The position numbers and the translations under genes are program-made. Of a stretch of 14,545 nucleotides of DNA, positions 13,643 through 14,545 are shown piece after piece. The notes under the pieces are model-generated. The model made no database searches. It was not told where the DNA came from and saw only the letters and a list, made by a program, of their open reading frames with translations. The stretch comes from Rhodospirillaceae bacterium (GTDB taxonomy: Bacteria > Pseudomonadota > Alphaproteobacteria > MPNO01 > UBA2964), in NCBI GenBank assembly GCA_018660305.1, contig JABJKO010000236.1, forward strand, positions 1 to 14,545. The letters run 5' to 3'. How positions within the stretch are numbered: the stretch's first letter is position 1; each line of letters opens with the position of its first letter.

Positions 13643-14344
13643 CTAGTGGGTTTGACCGGCGGTCGGGAAGGTCACGAATACCGTGGTTCCCGAACCCTCG
13701 GTACTATCGATGCGTAATGTCCCGCCCTGCATTTCGGCCAATGAACTGCTGATCGCCAGTCCAAGTCCGGCTCCCTGCTGCTCGGAAGGCGCTTTACCAC
13801 GCTGGACCTGCTCAAAAGGAATTAGAATCCTGGGCACATCACTTTCGGCGATACCGAAGCCTGTGTCAGCAACAGCCAGCGTTACCGAGTCCGGCGCGGT
13901 TTGCACCGACACGGAAATTCGACCGTCCGCCGGGGTAAACTTTACCGCATTGGATAGAAGGTTTGTCAGAATCTGCCGCACCGCCCGGGGATCCGCGAAC
14001 GCCTCGACTGGTTCTTCTGACCGTTCGTGCCCAATGACGATGCCCTTTTCGGCGCACGAATCTTCGAATTGGTGGGACAGCTCAGCGACGACCTGGGATA
14101 AATCGACGAGCTCGGGCTTTAGCACATATTTCCCCGCCTCGATTTTGGAGATGTCGAGAATGTCATTGATCATCTCGAGGAGGATCGATCCGCTGTCCTG
14201 GATATCGTGAGCATACTCGGCATATTGTTCCCACGCGGAATCGCCAAGGCTCCTGTCTCCGATAATCTCGGCAAAGCCGACGATCGATTTCAACGGTGTC
14301 CGGAGCTGATCGCTCATGCGGGCAAGAAATTCGCTCTTGGCCAT
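13643..14344 (-). CDS. sensor histidine kinase, 5'-truncated, phosphoacceptor His replaced by Asp (possible pseudogene)
   Basis: A 233-residue HisKA plus HATPase_c core without any sensor or membrane region. The H-box reads ARMSDQLRTPLKSIVGFAEII (8-27): D12 stands where the autophosphorylated His belongs and Q13 replaces the usual Glu (codon GAT at 14309-14311). The ATP-binding part looks intact: N-box QILTNLLSNAVKFTP (124-138), G1 ADTGFGI (159-165) and G2 GAGLGLAIS (191-199). Upstream of ATG 14344 the frame continues as a typical signalling coiled coil (SQAQLREARDAAEAAN) back to TAG at 14423-14425, with no ATG, GTG or TTG and no ribosome site at 14344. The stop lies beside the putative insertion-sequence end, so the gene is probably cut off. 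DivL of Caulobacter shows that HisKA proteins lacking the His can still signal. Confidence 0.8.
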   Translation of the reverse strand: MAKSEFLARMSDQLRTPLKSIVGFAEIIGDRSLGDSAWEQYAEYAHDIQDSGSILLEMINDILDISKIEAGKYVLKPELVDLSQVVAELSHQFEDSCAEKGIVIGHERSEEPVEAFADPRAVRQILTNLLSNAVKFTPADGRISVSVQTAPDSVTLAVADTGFGIAESDVPRILIPFEQVQRGKAPSEQQGAGLGLAISSSLAEMQGGTLRIDSTEGSGTTVFVTFPTAGQTH

Positions 14345-14425
14345 GTTGGCCGCTTCGGCGGCGTCTCTTGCTTCTCGAAGTTGCGCCTGGCTTCTCCGTA
14401 ATTGCCTGTCTAACGTCAGCGCCTA

Positions 14426-14545
14426 TGGAACAAACTAGCGGCATTGCATAAGAGAGGATTTCTGGTTCATCGTAATGACCCGTAGGGGAATGAAGATGAA
14501 ACAGAAATCGCAGACACGACAGACCGGTGCGACCAAGGCAATCAA
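14426..14545 (+). mobile_element. left end of a probable IS3-family insertion sequence (continues beyond the window)
   Basis: The DNA right of the kinase fragment carries the beginning of a transposase-like gene (14496 on) with a non-coding leader of about 70 bases. A candidate end is TGGAAC at 14426, in keeping with the TG terminal dinucleotide of IS3-type elements. The right end, terminal repeat partner and target duplication are outside the window, so the boundary is an estimate. Confidence 0.5.
14496..14545 (+). CDS. start of a probable IS3-type transposase OrfA (runs off the window)
   Basis: Sixteen codons are visible: MKQKSQTRQTGATKAI. Start ATG 14496 has AGGGGA (14484-14489) seven bases upstream; an in-frame ATG at 14490 would be too close to it. 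As I recall, one IS3-type OrfA group starts with a polar, Lys/Gln-rich stretch leading to a KxIRRATR segment, and this short start fits that pattern. The evidence is thin, and a different small basic protein cannot be excluded. Confidence 0.45.
   Translation, partial: MKQKSQTRQTGATKAI

Noticed and set aside
1..14545. CRISPR arrays, tRNA or rRNA genes, phage genes
   Set aside because: No regularly spaced repeats, tRNA-like cloverleaf or rRNA stretches were seen, and coding genes fill nearly all of the window.

Overview
The window looks like chromosomal DNA of an alphaproteobacterium, probably Rhodospirillales-like. Coding regions are GC-rich. Two small proteins match families I know mainly from Alphaproteobacteria (DUF1491 and DUF6460), and the genes are tightly packed with short gaps. 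No database search was possible; all family calls rest on motifs read directly.

Left part (1-5314, all plus strand): the 3' part of an ABC transporter ATPase gene, then a periplasmic substrate-binding protein, a double-length fused permease, a large tandem VOC (glyoxalase / extradiol dioxygenase fold) protein and a small DUF1491 protein. This reads as one import-plus-catabolism cluster. By family the transporter is AfuA/FbpB/FbpC-like, but the binding protein lacks the adjacent tyrosine pair of ferric-iron binders, so an organic substrate is more likely. A strong hairpin lies between the binding-protein and permease genes.

Middle (5322-10988): two diverged tandem copies of an unrecognised small protein run leftward and share an upstream sequence element. 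An MmgE/PrpD-family gene runs rightward and overlaps tail-to-tail with a CelD/BioF2-like acyltransferase gene. That gene is divergent from a GNAT-like acetyltransferase gene. A D-2-hydroxyacid dehydrogenase gene follows and ends in a clear intrinsic terminator.

Right part (11016-13486): a leftward pair of small membrane proteins (YqaE/Pmp3 type, then DUF6460 type) sits behind a good sigma-70-like promoter and a leader hairpin. Divergent to it is queC (7-deazaguanine synthesis), overlapping by ATGA with a VUT/YhhQ-type queuosine-precursor transporter. A convergent single-domain cupin gene follows.

Right edge (13643-14545): the C-terminal part of a sensor histidine kinase, with Asp where the phosphoacceptor His should be and no sensor region. 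An in-frame stop closes its upstream frame right next to what looks like the left end of an IS3-type insertion sequence, whose first transposase gene runs off the window. The most unusual signals are this degenerate, truncated kinase, the duplicated small-protein pair with its shared upstream element, and the asymmetric tandem VOC protein next to a transporter.
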